Notes under the pieces: generated by a model
Database searches by the model: none
What the model was told of the DNA's origin: nothing
What the model saw: only the letters and a program-made list of their open reading frames with translations
Made by a program: the position numbers and the translations under genes
Shown here: positions 33,166 through 41,688 of the stretch, one piece after another
Layout of the letters: every line of letters starts with the position of its first letter
Numbering within the stretch: position 1 is the stretch's first letter
Origin: DASUZB01 sp035535495
GTDB taxonomy: Bacteria; Actinomycetota; CALGFH01
NCBI GenBank assembly: GCA_035535495.1
Contig: DATLQA010000036.1
Location: 1 to 57,392 of the forward strand
Direction: 5' to 3'
Length of the DNA stretch: 57,392 nucleotides

Positions 33166-35006
33166 GCGGCAGGCCCGACGATTGGGCAGCAGGGGGCAGG
33201 CGCGTCGGTCAGCCGGAAGGTCGGCGAACCCGCCGATCCGACGGACGCCACGCCCGACCTCGCCGCTCCGAGGCCGACGACGCCCCCGAGCTGAACCTGC
33301 CCGACCTGGACGACGACAACGATCCCACCACGCTGGCGGAGGATGCCCAGTGGGCCGCCAAGCTCCGCCCGGGACGGGCCCCAGGAACCGGCGATACCGG
33401 CCCGATCACCGCGGAGACCGCCGCCGACAGCTCGCCGGCGCCGCCGAGCCGGAGCACCGGTGCCGCCTGGGACGATCCCGCCTCCACCACCGGCTCCTGG
33501 CAGGCGCCCGCCGGACCGGCCACCGGCGACCCATGGAGCTCCGCACCGTCCGACGGTACCGGTGAGATCTGGGCAGGCTCGCCGAGCGAGAGCACCGGCG
33601 ACCCCTGGGCGCCGTCGTCCGCGTCCCCGCCGGCTGCCAACCCTTGGTCCAGCTCCCCTGACATGATGGAGTCAGGCACCGGCGAATGGTCACCCGGGAT
33701 CGCCGCCGCCGGCCGTCAGCCCGGCCAGCGGCTCTCCGACCTGCGCTACGAACGACCCACGGCGCCCGAGGCGGGCGCCGGCCACGAACCGGCGACCGGC
33801 TCGTGGAGCCTCGATCCCGACGCGACCGGCAGCTGGCAGCCGGAGACCGCGTGGTCGCCGGAGCCGGCCGCGCGCCCGTCCTGGGAGGAACCGCCGGCCG
33901 CGACCCCGCCCGGGCGGCCCTACCAGGCCCCGCCCGCGCCGGAACCACCCCCGGCCAGGCCATGGGAGCCGCCGCTCCCGCGACGACCGACGCCGCCCCC
34001 GCCGGTGCCGGCCTCGACCGAACCCGACTTCGGCTCGATCTTCAGCGACCTGGCACAGGAGCGGCAGGCTGAGGCGGCAAGCCAGGCTGCCCCGGCCCAG
34101 CCCGACTCCGCGCTGCACCACGAGGACCCGGCGGTGCAGGCCGCCCACCTGGAGGCCCGCCGCCTGATCGAGCACGCGACCGGGCAGCTCTTCCAGTCCG
34201 ACCCGGCCATGCTCTGGGAGCAGGACGAGCCGCCGAGCACCCGCGCCGACGAGATCGCCGAGCCCGCGGTCAACTACGGCACGGCGTCGCCCGGCAGCCT
34301 GCCGCGCACCGACCCGGGCGGCGGCGTCGGCTCGCCGTCCTCGTTCAGCCCGGGTTCCGGCTCCACCGGTGGCGGGTACGGCCCGTCAGACCCCGGCGGG
34401 TACGGCCTGCCGCCCGGCGCGGGCGGCGGCGCCGGCCACGGCACCCCGGGCTCGTACGGCGCACCGGCAACCTCGCCCGGCTGGAGCGATCCGCTGCCGC
34501 CGCCACCGGTCCCGGACGCCGCAACGCCCTACGGCGCGGCGGCGTCGTTCGCCCCGCCCGGCTCCGCGCCGGCGGATCTCGGTGGAACTCCCCCGCCAGC
34601 GCCGGGCCGCGCGCTGTCGCCGGCGCACGGCCGTAACCGGTCCGCCGACGACAGCGACGGGTCCGGCAGCGGGCTTTGGGCGCCCGACCGCCGTGCCGAT
34701 GAAGACGACACCGGAGGAGTCGGCTGGCTCTGGTCGGTGGAGGACCACGGGGCCAGCCCGCAGGTTCCGAGGAGCTGGGTGCGGGAGATGCCGACCACGC
34801 AGACGCACGATGTCGACGGGCAGGCGAGGCCGATCGAGGGCCGCCGGATGCGCCAGCTCGAAAGCCGTGGCAGCGGCCGGCGGGTGCGCCACGCCAAGCG
34901 GTGGCCGGTCGTCATGGCCGTCGCGGCCTGGGTCGTGTTGTTCGCGGTGGTCTGCTGGCTCTACATCTTCCCCTGGCTGGAAGGCATCCTGCCGGAGAAC
35001 TTCTAG
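33162..35006 (+). CDS. Disordered, TG-W-repeat protein with a C-terminal membrane anchor
   Basis: A 614-aa protein I do not recognise. Nearly the whole chain is low-complexity (Pro, Gly, Ser, Ala, Asp), with repeated short motifs of the form TG-x-W (TGSWQ, TGDPW, TGEIW, TGEWS) between residues about 105 and 235, then Pro-rich (about 250-290) and Gly/Tyr-rich (about 390-450) tracts. A short helical part (about 315-360, VQAAHLEARRLIEHATGQLF) may be folded. Basic residues then a single helix (about 585-607) and EGILPENF end it. With no signal peptide it would be tail-anchored, the bulk in the cytoplasm. It is translationally coupled to the sortase. Confidence 0.75.
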   Translation: MSGRPDDWAAGGRRVGQPEGRRTRRSDGRHARPRRSEADDAPELNLPDLDDDNDPTTLAEDAQWAAKLRPGRAPGTGDTGPITAETAADSSPAPPSRSTGAAWDDPASTTGSWQAPAGPATGDPWSSAPSDGTGEIWAGSPSESTGDPWAPSSASPPAANPWSSSPDMMESGTGEWSPGIAAAGRQPGQRLSDLRYERPTAPEAGAGHEPATGSWSLDPDATGSWQPETAWSPEPAARPSWEEPPAATPPGRPYQAPPAPEPPPARPWEPPLPRRPTPPPPVPASTEPDFGSIFSDLAQERQAEAASQAAPAQPDSALHHEDPAVQAAHLEARRLIEHATGQLFQSDPAMLWEQDEPPSTRADEIAEPAVNYGTASPGSLPRTDPGGGVGSPSSFSPGSGSTGGGYGPSDPGGYGLPPGAGGGAGHGTPGSYGAPATSPGWSDPLPPPPVPDAATPYGAAASFAPPGSAPADLGGTPPPAPGRALSPAHGRNRSADDSDGSGSGLWAPDRRADEDDTGGVGWLWSVEDHGASPQVPRSWVREMPTTQTHDVDGQARPIEGRRMRQLESRGSGRRVRHAKRWPVVMAVAAWVVLFAVVCWLYIFPWLEGILPENF

Positions 35007-35028
35007 CGACTGCCCCGCGGCGCACGGA

Positions 35029-35058
35029 TTGTCCTCGTGGCGGGTGACAACGGATACT
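35029..35058 (+). promoter_or_regulatory. Sigma70-like promoter of the acyl-CoA synthetase
   Basis: TTGTCC (35029-35034) and GATACT (35053-35058) are separated by 18 bp in the 124-bp gap before the gene at 35131; transcription would start near 35065. Confidence 0.45.
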
Positions 35059-35130
35059 GCCTGGGGGTGCGGGGGCCGACGCCCATTCCGCCGCACGACC
35101 GGTCTTCGGCGCCCGGGAGGGAGACCAACC

Positions 35131-36837
35131 ATGGCTGACGTCGCGACGCCCTGGCTCGACAGCTATCCTCCCGGCGTCCCCGAGCACGTCGAGGTACCCG
35201 CCGGCAACCTCGCCCGGCTCCTGGACGACGCCGCCCGCGATTTTCCCAGCGCGCCCGCGCTGCACTTCCAGGGCCGCACCGTCTCCTACGCCCAGCTCGC
35301 CGACCAGGCCTGGCGCTTCGCCGGGGCACTGGCCGGGCTCGGCGTCGGCAAGGGCACCAAGGTCGGCCTGGTGCTGCCGAACTGCCCGCAGGCGGTGATC
35401 GCCTTCTTCGGCGCGCTCCGGCTGGGCGCGGTGGTGGTGCAGAACAACCCCCTCTACACCGAGCGGGAGCTCGGCCACCAGCTCAGCGACGCCGGCGTCG
35501 AGGTGGTGATCTGCCTCGACCTCGCCTACGAGCGGGTCAAGGCGGTACGCGCCCAGAGCGCCATCCGCGAGGTGGTGGTCACCTCGGTGCTCGACGAGCT
35601 GCCGGCGGTCAGGCGCGTGATCGCTCCGTACACCAGGAGAGGCAAGGCCGCCGCGGCGGCCATCGGCAAGGACGAGCCGGTGCGGCGCTGGCGCGACCTG
35701 GTCGCCAGCGCCACCACCCGGGCCGGCGAGGCCGAGGTCGACTCGGCCAGCGACCTCGCGTTGCTGCAGTACACCGGCGGGACCACCGGCCTCTCCAAGG
35801 GCGTCATGCTCAGCCACGGCAACCTCCGCGCCAACGTCGAGCAGGTCCGTGCCTGGTTCCCCGACGCCGACCCGGGGCGCGAGGTGATGATGGCCGTGCT
35901 CCCCTTCTTCCACGTCTACGGCCTCACCGTCTGCCTCCTGCTCGGCGTGCGCATCGGCGCCGCTCTGGTGGTGCTGCCGCGGTTCGACCTCGACCCGGTC
36001 ATGGCGGCGGTCGACCGCCACCGGCCCACGCTGTTCCCTGGCGTGCCCACCATGTACGTCGCCATCAACAACGCGGTCGCCAAGGGCGGCCACGACCTCT
36101 CCAGCATCAAGGCCTGCCTGTCGGGTGCGGCGCCGCTCCCACTCGAGGTGGCCGAGCGCTTCGAGCGCTACTCGGGCGGGCGCCTGGTCGAGGGGTACGG
36201 CCTCTCCGAGTGCTCGCCGGTGGCGCTGGCCAACCCGATCTACGGCAAGCGCAAGGCGGGCACCATCGGCATGCCGTTGCCCGACACCGTGGCGCGGGTG
36301 GTCGACGCGGCCGACCCGGACCGCGCCGTTCCCACCGGCGAGCCGGGCGAGCTGGCCATCCAGGGTCCGCAGGTGATGCAGGGCTACTGGAACCGCGCCG
36401 AGGAGAGCGCCCAGGTGCTGCGGGGCGGCTGGCTGCTCACCGGTGACATGGCGGTCATGGACGGCGAAGGCTACTTCCAGATCGTCGACCGCAAGAAGGA
36501 CCTGATCATCGCCGGCGGCTTCAACGTCTACCCTCGCGAGGTCGAGGAGGTGCTCTCCGAGCACCCCAAGATCGAGGAGGTGTGCGTGGCCGGGGTGCCC
36601 GACAGCTACCGGGGCGAGGTGGTCAAGGCGTTCGTGGTGCTGCGCCAGGGTGAGGAGGTGACCACGGAGGAGATCCGCAGCTTCGCCAAGGAGCGCCTGG
36701 CCGCCTACAAGGTGCCGCGGGCGGTCGAGTTCCGGGACGAGCTGCCCAAGACGCTGATCGGCAAGGTCCTGCGGCGTGCCCTGGTCGAGGAGGAGCGCGC
36801 CAAGGCCGAGGCCAAGGCCGGGGCGAAGCCCGAGTGA
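35131..36837 (+). CDS. Long-chain fatty-acid--CoA ligase (FadD-type)
   Basis: A 568-aa adenylate-forming enzyme that activates fatty acids to acyl-CoA through an acyl-AMP. It shows the P-loop LLQYTGGTTGLSKGVMLSH (about residues 211-229), PFFHVYG, the A5 motif VEGYGLSECSP, the A7 region GWLLTGDMAVMD, the hinge DRKKDLIIAGGFNVYPREVEE and the A10 Lys in PKTLIGKVLRR. All core motifs are intact. ATG 35131 has GGAGGGAGA 8 nt upstream. Its stop overlaps the GTG of the amidotransferase gene (GTGA). The Lys/Ala-rich last 15 residues are probably disordered. Confidence 0.94.
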   Translation: MADVATPWLDSYPPGVPEHVEVPAGNLARLLDDAARDFPSAPALHFQGRTVSYAQLADQAWRFAGALAGLGVGKGTKVGLVLPNCPQAVIAFFGALRLGAVVVQNNPLYTERELGHQLSDAGVEVVICLDLAYERVKAVRAQSAIREVVVTSVLDELPAVRRVIAPYTRRGKAAAAAIGKDEPVRRWRDLVASATTRAGEAEVDSASDLALLQYTGGTTGLSKGVMLSHGNLRANVEQVRAWFPDADPGREVMMAVLPFFHVYGLTVCLLLGVRIGAALVVLPRFDLDPVMAAVDRHRPTLFPGVPTMYVAINNAVAKGGHDLSSIKACLSGAAPLPLEVAERFERYSGGRLVEGYGLSECSPVALANPIYGKRKAGTIGMPLPDTVARVVDAADPDRAVPTGEPGELAIQGPQVMQGYWNRAEESAQVLRGGWLLTGDMAVMDGEGYFQIVDRKKDLIIAGGFNVYPREVEEVLSEHPKIEEVCVAGVPDSYRGEVVKAFVVLRQGEEVTTEEIRSFAKERLAAYKVPRAVEFRDELPKTLIGKVLRRALVEEERAKAEAKAGAKPE

Positions 36838-37445
36838 GCGGGCCAGGCGCCGGCCTGACGGTCCTGGTCGTCGACAACTACGACTCGTTCGTCTACAACC
36901 TCGTCCAGTACCTCGGCGAGCTGGGCGCGGACACGGTGGTGTGGCGCAACGACGCCGCCGGGGTCGACGAGGTCCGCCGCCTCGCCCCCGACGGGGTGCT
37001 GATCTCGCCAGGACCCGGGCACCCGCGCGACGCCGGCCTCTCCGTCGAGGTGGTCCGCGAGCTCGGCGACCAGCTGCCGGTCCTCGGCGTCTGCCTCGGC
37101 CACCAGGTGATCGGCCACGTCTACGGCGGCACGGTGGTGCACGCGCCTGAGCTGGTCCACGGCAAGACCTCGCCGATCCTGCACCGGGGCGCCGGCGTGC
37201 TGGCCGGCCTGCCGGTCCCGTTCGACGCGACCCGCTACCACTCGCTGGTGGTGGAGCGCGCCAGCCTGCCAGGCGCGCTGGAGGTCACCGGCGAGACCGG
37301 GACCGGGCTGGTGATGGCCGTGCGCCACCGCCACCACCCGGTCGAGGGAGTCCAGTTCCACCCCGAGTCCGTGCTCACCCGCTGCGGGCACCAGCTGCTG
37401 GCGAACTGGCTCGTGGCCCTGAGCCAGCAGCGTCCGGCGGCCTGA
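36834..37445 (+). CDS. Aminodeoxychorismate/anthranilate synthase glutamine amidotransferase
   Basis: A 203-aa class I glutamine amidotransferase (PabA/TrpG). VVDNYDSFVYNLVQYLGELG opens it; the nucleophile Cys is in GVCLGHQVIG (about residue 85), and the His/Glu pair in GVQFHPESVLT (about 181-183). It supplies ammonia for p-aminobenzoate (folate) or anthranilate (Trp) synthesis. The synthase component is not in the window, so which product is unknown. A homologue (annotated trpG) stands beside pknB in M. tuberculosis, in the same convergent arrangement. Only 3 bp separate its stop from the stop of the kinase gene. Confidence 0.93.
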   Translation: MSGPGAGLTVLVVDNYDSFVYNLVQYLGELGADTVVWRNDAAGVDEVRRLAPDGVLISPGPGHPRDAGLSVEVVRELGDQLPVLGVCLGHQVIGHVYGGTVVHAPELVHGKTSPILHRGAGVLAGLPVPFDATRYHSLVVERASLPGALEVTGETGTGLVMAVRHRHHPVEGVQFHPESVLTRCGHQLLANWLVALSQQRPAA

Positions 37446-37448
37446 CCG

Positions 37449-38756
37449 CTACCCGCCGCCGGTGGTCGACGTGGCCGCCGTGCTGGCGGTGGTCGGCGTC
37501 GTGGTCGGGGCGGTGGTCGGTGCGGTCGTCGGGGCGGTGGTCGGTGCGGTCGTGGGCGCGGTGGTCGGCGCGGTCGTGGGCGCGGTGGTCGCGGCGGTGG
37601 TCGGGGCGGTGGTCGGCGCCGGGGTGGTGACCGGCGGCGAGAACGACGTCACCGTCGGCGTGGTGGGCTGGTCGAGCAGGTCCCCGATCGCCCTCGCGCC
37701 GAAGTAGCCGATGGCGCCGGCCAGGGCCAGGCCGAGCAGGACCATGATCACCCAGCCGGCCGAGACGCGGCGCCCGCCTGGCTCGGCGTACTCGCCGTAC
37801 TGGTACCCCGAGCCCATCGTGCCGCCGGGCGGGACCGTGCCGAGCATGGCCGTCTGCTGCGCGTCCTGACCGGTCGGGGTCCGGCCGAGCGCCACCGTCG
37901 GCGCCTCGCCGGGCGCGCCGGCGAGGACGTCCCTGCCCGCCTGCACCCGGTCGAGGTCCTGGCGGAACTCGACCGCGGTCTGGTAGCGCTCGTCGGGGTT
38001 CTTGGCCATCGCCTTCAGCACCACCGCCTCGAGGGCGGGGGTCACGTCCGGGTTGAGCTGCCGCGGCGGGGTGGGGTCTTCGCGGACGTGCCGGTAGGCG
38101 ATCGCCACCGGCGTCGCCCCGGTGAACGGGACCACGCCGGTGAGCATCTCGTACAGGCAGCAGCCGAGGGAGTACAGGTCGCTGCGGAAGTCGACCGTCT
38201 GCCCCTGGGCCTGCTCGGGGGAGATGTACTGGGCGGTGCCGATCACCGCCGCCGTCTGGGTGATCGTCTCCGAGGTGGTCGCCCTGGCGATGCCGAAGTC
38301 CATCACCTTGACGGTCCCGTCCGGGGTGAGCATCACGTTGCCCGGCTTGACGTCCCGGTGGATCAGCCCGCGGGCGTGCGCCGCGGCCAGGGCGTTGCAG
38401 ACGTCGGCGGCGATCTCGGCGACCCGCTCCGGCATGAGCGGCCCCTCGTTGCGGATCACGTCGCGGAGCGTCCGCCCCTCGACGTACTCCATCACGATGA
38501 AGTTGGTGCCGTCCTGCACGCCGGTGTCGTAGACCCCGACGATGTTGGGGTGGGACAGGCTCGCCGCGGCCTGGGCTTCGCGCTTGAAGCGCGCCAGGAA
38601 GGCCGGGTCGCGGGCGTACTGCGACAGCAGCACCTTGATGGCCACGCGGCGGGCGAGCAGGCGGTCGTGGCCCTCGTACACCTCGGCCATGCCGCCGGCC
38701 CCGAGCAGCCGCCCGACCTCGTACCGGTCGATGAGCACGTTGGGAGTCGTCGCCAT
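37449..38756 (-). CDS. pknB: Ser/Thr protein kinase in the pknB position, without PASTA domains
   Basis: A 435-aa Hanks-type kinase. The catalytic domain (residues about 10-275) is complete: GAGGMAEVYEG P-loop, VAIKVL Lys, HRDVKPGNVML, DFGIA and the APE-equivalent ISPEQA. A juxtamembrane Thr-rich part, one helix (about 337-358) and an outside tail follow. The tail is not a chain of PASTA domains, as in PknB of mycobacteria, but about 50 residues of PTTA repeats ending in TTGGG. It cannot bind muropeptides in the usual way. The symbol is given from gene order, not from domain content. Its ATG overlaps the stop of the next kinase. Confidence 0.85.
   Translation of the reverse strand: MATTPNVLIDRYEVGRLLGAGGMAEVYEGHDRLLARRVAIKVLLSQYARDPAFLARFKREAQAAASLSHPNIVGVYDTGVQDGTNFIVMEYVEGRTLRDVIRNEGPLMPERVAEIAADVCNALAAAHARGLIHRDVKPGNVMLTPDGTVKVMDFGIARATTSETITQTAAVIGTAQYISPEQAQGQTVDFRSDLYSLGCCLYEMLTGVVPFTGATPVAIAYRHVREDPTPPRQLNPDVTPALEAVVLKAMAKNPDERYQTAVEFRQDLDRVQAGRDVLAGAPGEAPTVALGRTPTGQDAQQTAMLGTVPPGGTMGSGYQYGEYAEPGGRRVSAGWVIMVLLGLALAGAIGYFGARAIGDLLDQPTTPTVTSFSPPVTTPAPTTAPTTAATTAPTTAPTTAPTTAPTTAPTTAPTTAPTTTPTTASTAATSTTGGG
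37485..37622. repeat. 12-bp tandem repeat coding for the Pro-Thr tail
   Basis: The unit GCGGTGGTCGGT and close variants (GCGGTCGTCGGG, GCGGTCGTGGGC) is repeated about ten times. On the coding strand each unit gives Ala-Pro-Thr-Thr. Slippage could change the copy number in steps that keep the frame. Confidence 0.85.
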
Positions 38757-40234
38757 CAGTTGTCATTGCCCCCCTGCTGGTTCCCGCCGCGCTGGCCGTC
38801 GCCGTCCTTACCGTTGCCTCCGCCCCGCTCGCCCTTGCCGACGGGGGCGAGGAGCAACCGCACGGTCGAGCCCCGGCGCGCGAGGCTACCCGGCCCTGGT
38901 CGCGTGCCGATCACGACGCCGTGGCGCTTCGGCGCTGACACGTTGAAGCCGAGCTTCGCGAGCGCGGCTCTGGCCTGCCCGTCCGACCGGCCGCGGACAT
39001 CCGGAAGCCGCACCCGGTTGGCGGTCGCCGTGGCCGCGCCCGCGCCGCCGGTGCGGGGCGGGTCCACCTCCCGTGCGTCCCGGACGGTGAACCAGGCGAG
39101 CAGCGCCAGGGCGACGACGGCGAGCGCCCCCACCGCGCGGACCCACCTGCCCGCCCCGCCGGCCCGCCGGTAGCGGATCCGTGGCGGCGGCCCGACCGGC
39201 CGGGTCGTCCGCAGCGAGGCGGGGAGCGCCTGGGCGCGCACGGTCGGTGCCGAGGCGCCGGCGACGGCGGCGGGCCGTCGCCCCTCGACGGTCGCCCAGC
39301 GTGGCGGTGGGCTCGCGGCGATGACCGGCAGCACGTCGGTGGTCTCGCCCGCCCGCGGTGCCGCGGGTCCGGTGGGCCGGGCGTCGGCCAGCGCGTCCGC
39401 CATCGCCGTGGCCGATGCGAAGCGCTGTGCCGGTTCCTTCTGCATGGCCTTGAGGACGATCGCGGCCACCGTGCCAGGAAGGTCGGGCCGGACCGCGCGA
39501 GGGTTCGGGACCGGACCACAGATGTGCTGGGTCGCGAGCGCGACGGCGTTGTCGCCGCGGTACGGGGCCCGCCCGGTGACCATCTCGAACAGCACGCAGC
39601 CGAGGCCGTAGAGGTCGGCGGCCGGTCCCACCTGGTCGCCGCTGGCCTGCTCCGGAGCGACGTAGCTGGCGCTGCCGAGGATCGTGCCGGTACCGGTCAG
39701 GGTGGTGGCGGCCTGGGCGGCCTGCGCGATGCCGAAGTCGGTCACCTTGACCACCAGGGAGTGGTCGGGGCCGGTGGAGCCGGGCGGCAGCCCGGCCCCG
39801 ATGCCGTTGCCGAGCAGGACGTTGGCCGGTTTGACGTCGCGGTGGACGAGGCCGTGGGCGTGGGCGGCGGCGAGCGCCCGGGCCACCTGCTCGGCCACCG
39901 CGAGCGCCTCGGGCCACGGCAGCGGGCCGGCGCGGGCCAGGCGCTCGGCGAGGTTCTCGCCCTCGACCAGTTCCATGACGATGAACGCCTGGCCGTCGCG
40001 CTCGCCGTAGTCGAACACGCCGGCGACGTTCGGGTGGGTCAGCGCGGCCGCGGCCCGCGCCTCCCGCCGGAAGCGCTCCACGAACGCCGGGTCGTCGGCC
40101 AGCTCCCGCCGGAGCAGCTTGACCGCGACCGGCCGGTCGAGCAGCCGGTCGACGGCGCGCCAGACCGCGCCCATGCCGCCGCTGGCGATGCGATGGTCGA
40201 GTTGGTAGCGGTCACCGAGCTGGACGGTGGTCAC
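38756..40234 (-). CDS. pknA: Ser/Thr protein kinase in the pknA position, with one PASTA domain
   Basis: A 492-aa kinase. The catalytic domain (about 10-270) has GGMGAVWRAVDR, VAVKLLRRE, VHRDVKPANVLL, TDFGIA and APEQASGD, all intact. A Pro/Arg-rich linker leads to one helix (about 360-380). Outside, one PASTA-type domain (about 408-468, LPDVRGRSDGQARAALAKLG to STVRLLLAP) is followed by a Gly/Asn-rich tail (GGNQQGGNDN). Mycobacterial PknA has no PASTA, so the module is in the other kinase here. A start ATG overlaps the end of pbpA by 4 bp. It should phosphorylate the FHA proteins and cell-wall enzymes of its own operon. Confidence 0.87.
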   Translation of the reverse strand: MTTVQLGDRYQLDHRIASGGMGAVWRAVDRLLDRPVAVKLLRRELADDPAFVERFRREARAAAALTHPNVAGVFDYGERDGQAFIVMELVEGENLAERLARAGPLPWPEALAVAEQVARALAAAHAHGLVHRDVKPANVLLGNGIGAGLPPGSTGPDHSLVVKVTDFGIAQAAQAATTLTGTGTILGSASYVAPEQASGDQVGPAADLYGLGCVLFEMVTGRAPYRGDNAVALATQHICGPVPNPRAVRPDLPGTVAAIVLKAMQKEPAQRFASATAMADALADARPTGPAAPRAGETTDVLPVIAASPPPRWATVEGRRPAAVAGASAPTVRAQALPASLRTTRPVGPPPRIRYRRAGGAGRWVRAVGALAVVALALLAWFTVRDAREVDPPRTGGAGAATATANRVRLPDVRGRSDGQARAALAKLGFNVSAPKRHGVVIGTRPGPGSLARRGSTVRLLLAPVGKGERGGGNGKDGDGQRGGNQQGGNDN

Positions 40235-41688
40235 TGGCCGGCTCCCAGGTACCTCTCGATGACCGCCTTGGCGATCGGGGCGGCCACCTTGCCGCCGGTG
40301 GCCTCGCTGCCGAGGTCGCCGCCGTTCTCCACCACCACGGCGACCGCGATCGAACGCTCGCCCTGCTGGGCGAAGCCGATGAACCAGGCGTGGGGGTCGG
40401 CCCCCGCGGCGTTCTGCGCGGTGCCGGTCTTGCCGGACACCGCGACGCCGGGGATCCGTGCGGACTGCCCGGTGCCGTCCTGCACCACGCCGGTCATCAT
40501 CTGCTTGACCTGCTCGGCCACGTTGTTAGGGATGACCTGCCCGAGCGACTCGCTGCCGAACGTCTTGACGGTCTTGCCCTCGTCGGAAATGACCCGGTCG
40601 ACCACGCGCGGCGCCATGCGCGTGCCGCCGTTGGCGATGGTCGCCGCCACCGTGGCCATCTGCAGCGGGGTGACGCGGACGTCGCGCTGGCCGATGGCGC
40701 TCTGGGCGGTGGACGGCGCGTCCATCCTGGTCGGGATCGAACTGGTGGCCGAGCGGAGCTGGTAGGGGCTCCTCTCGTTGAGTCCGAACTTCTCGGCCTC
40801 GGCGGACAGCTTGCCGGGGCCGAGCCGGTTGCCGAGGGCGGCGAAGGTGGTGTTGCAGGAGATCTTGAGCGCGTCCGGGAGCGTGAGCGTGCCCGTCCCG
40901 CTGCAGCTCGAGCCGCCGAAGTTCCTGATGTCGGCCTGCGTCTGCGGCACGTCGTACACGGGCGGCGACGGCAGCTGCTCGGCCGGGCTGACGCCGTTCT
41001 CCAGCGCCGCGGAGGCGGTGACCACCTTGAAGGTCGACCCTGGCGGGTACAGGGCGTCGGTCGCCCGATTGAGCAGCGGCTGCCGGGGATCCTTGAGCAG
41101 CTGGTTCCAGGTGCGGCGGATCTGGGCCGAGTCGTGGCCGGACAGCGGGTTGGGGTCGTAGCGCGGGAAGGTGGTCATCGCCAGCACGGCCCCGGTCTTC
41201 GGCTCGAGCGCGACCACCGCGCCCTTGCGGCCGCCGAGCTGCCGCTCGGCGGTCTCCTGGGCGATCGGGTCAAGGGTGAGCACTAAGGTCCCGCCCGGGC
41301 TCGACCGGGCGGTGAACAGGTCCACCAGGTTCTGGGCGAACTGCTCCGGCGCCTTGCCGACCAGGTAGGTGTTGAACGTGTTCTCGGCCAGGCTGGAGCC
41401 GAACACCAGCGAATAGAAGCCGGTGACCATCCCGTAGCGCTGCCCCGACGGGTAGCGCCGCTGGAACTTCAGGCGGTCCGGCGTGGCCACCGAGACGGCT
41501 ACCGGCTGGCCGTCGGCCAGGACCATCTTGCCGCGCTCCAGCGAGTACTCCTTGAAGAGCTTGCGGGCGTTGCGGGAGTCGTTGGCCAGCCGGTCGCTCG
41601 CGATCACCTGCCAGTAGAGCGGTGCCGAGAACATCAGCAGGAACAGGACCAGCACGAACACGGCGACCCGGCGGATCTGGCGGTTCAT
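40231..41688 (-). CDS. pbpA: Penicillin-binding protein PbpA (class B transpeptidase)
   Basis: A 485-aa class B PBP that cross-links peptidoglycan during elongation with RodA. One N-terminal helix (residues 7-27) is followed by a short dimerisation region and the transpeptidase domain, with the catalytic SxxK in PPGSTFKVV (about residue 217), the SxN in KISCNTTF (about 275) and the KTG in SGKTGTAQN (about 413). It lies between rodA and pknA with 4-bp overlaps on both sides. There is no PASTA domain. All three active-site motifs are intact, so it should be an active penicillin target. Confidence 0.96.
   Translation of the reverse strand: MNRQIRRVAVFVLVLFLLMFSAPLYWQVIASDRLANDSRNARKLFKEYSLERGKMVLADGQPVAVSVATPDRLKFQRRYPSGQRYGMVTGFYSLVFGSSLAENTFNTYLVGKAPEQFAQNLVDLFTARSSPGGTLVLTLDPIAQETAERQLGGRKGAVVALEPKTGAVLAMTTFPRYDPNPLSGHDSAQIRRTWNQLLKDPRQPLLNRATDALYPPGSTFKVVTASAALENGVSPAEQLPSPPVYDVPQTQADIRNFGGSSCSGTGTLTLPDALKISCNTTFAALGNRLGPGKLSAEAEKFGLNERSPYQLRSATSSIPTRMDAPSTAQSAIGQRDVRVTPLQMATVAATIANGGTRMAPRVVDRVISDEGKTVKTFGSESLGQVIPNNVAEQVKQMMTGVVQDGTGQSARIPGVAVSGKTGTAQNAAGADPHAWFIGFAQQGERSIAVAVVVENGGDLGSEATGGKVAAPIAKAVIERYLGAGQ

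Noticed and set aside
37485..37622. CRISPR-like array
   Set aside because: The repeats are contiguous 12-bp units with no spacers and encode an in-frame Pro-Thr tail.
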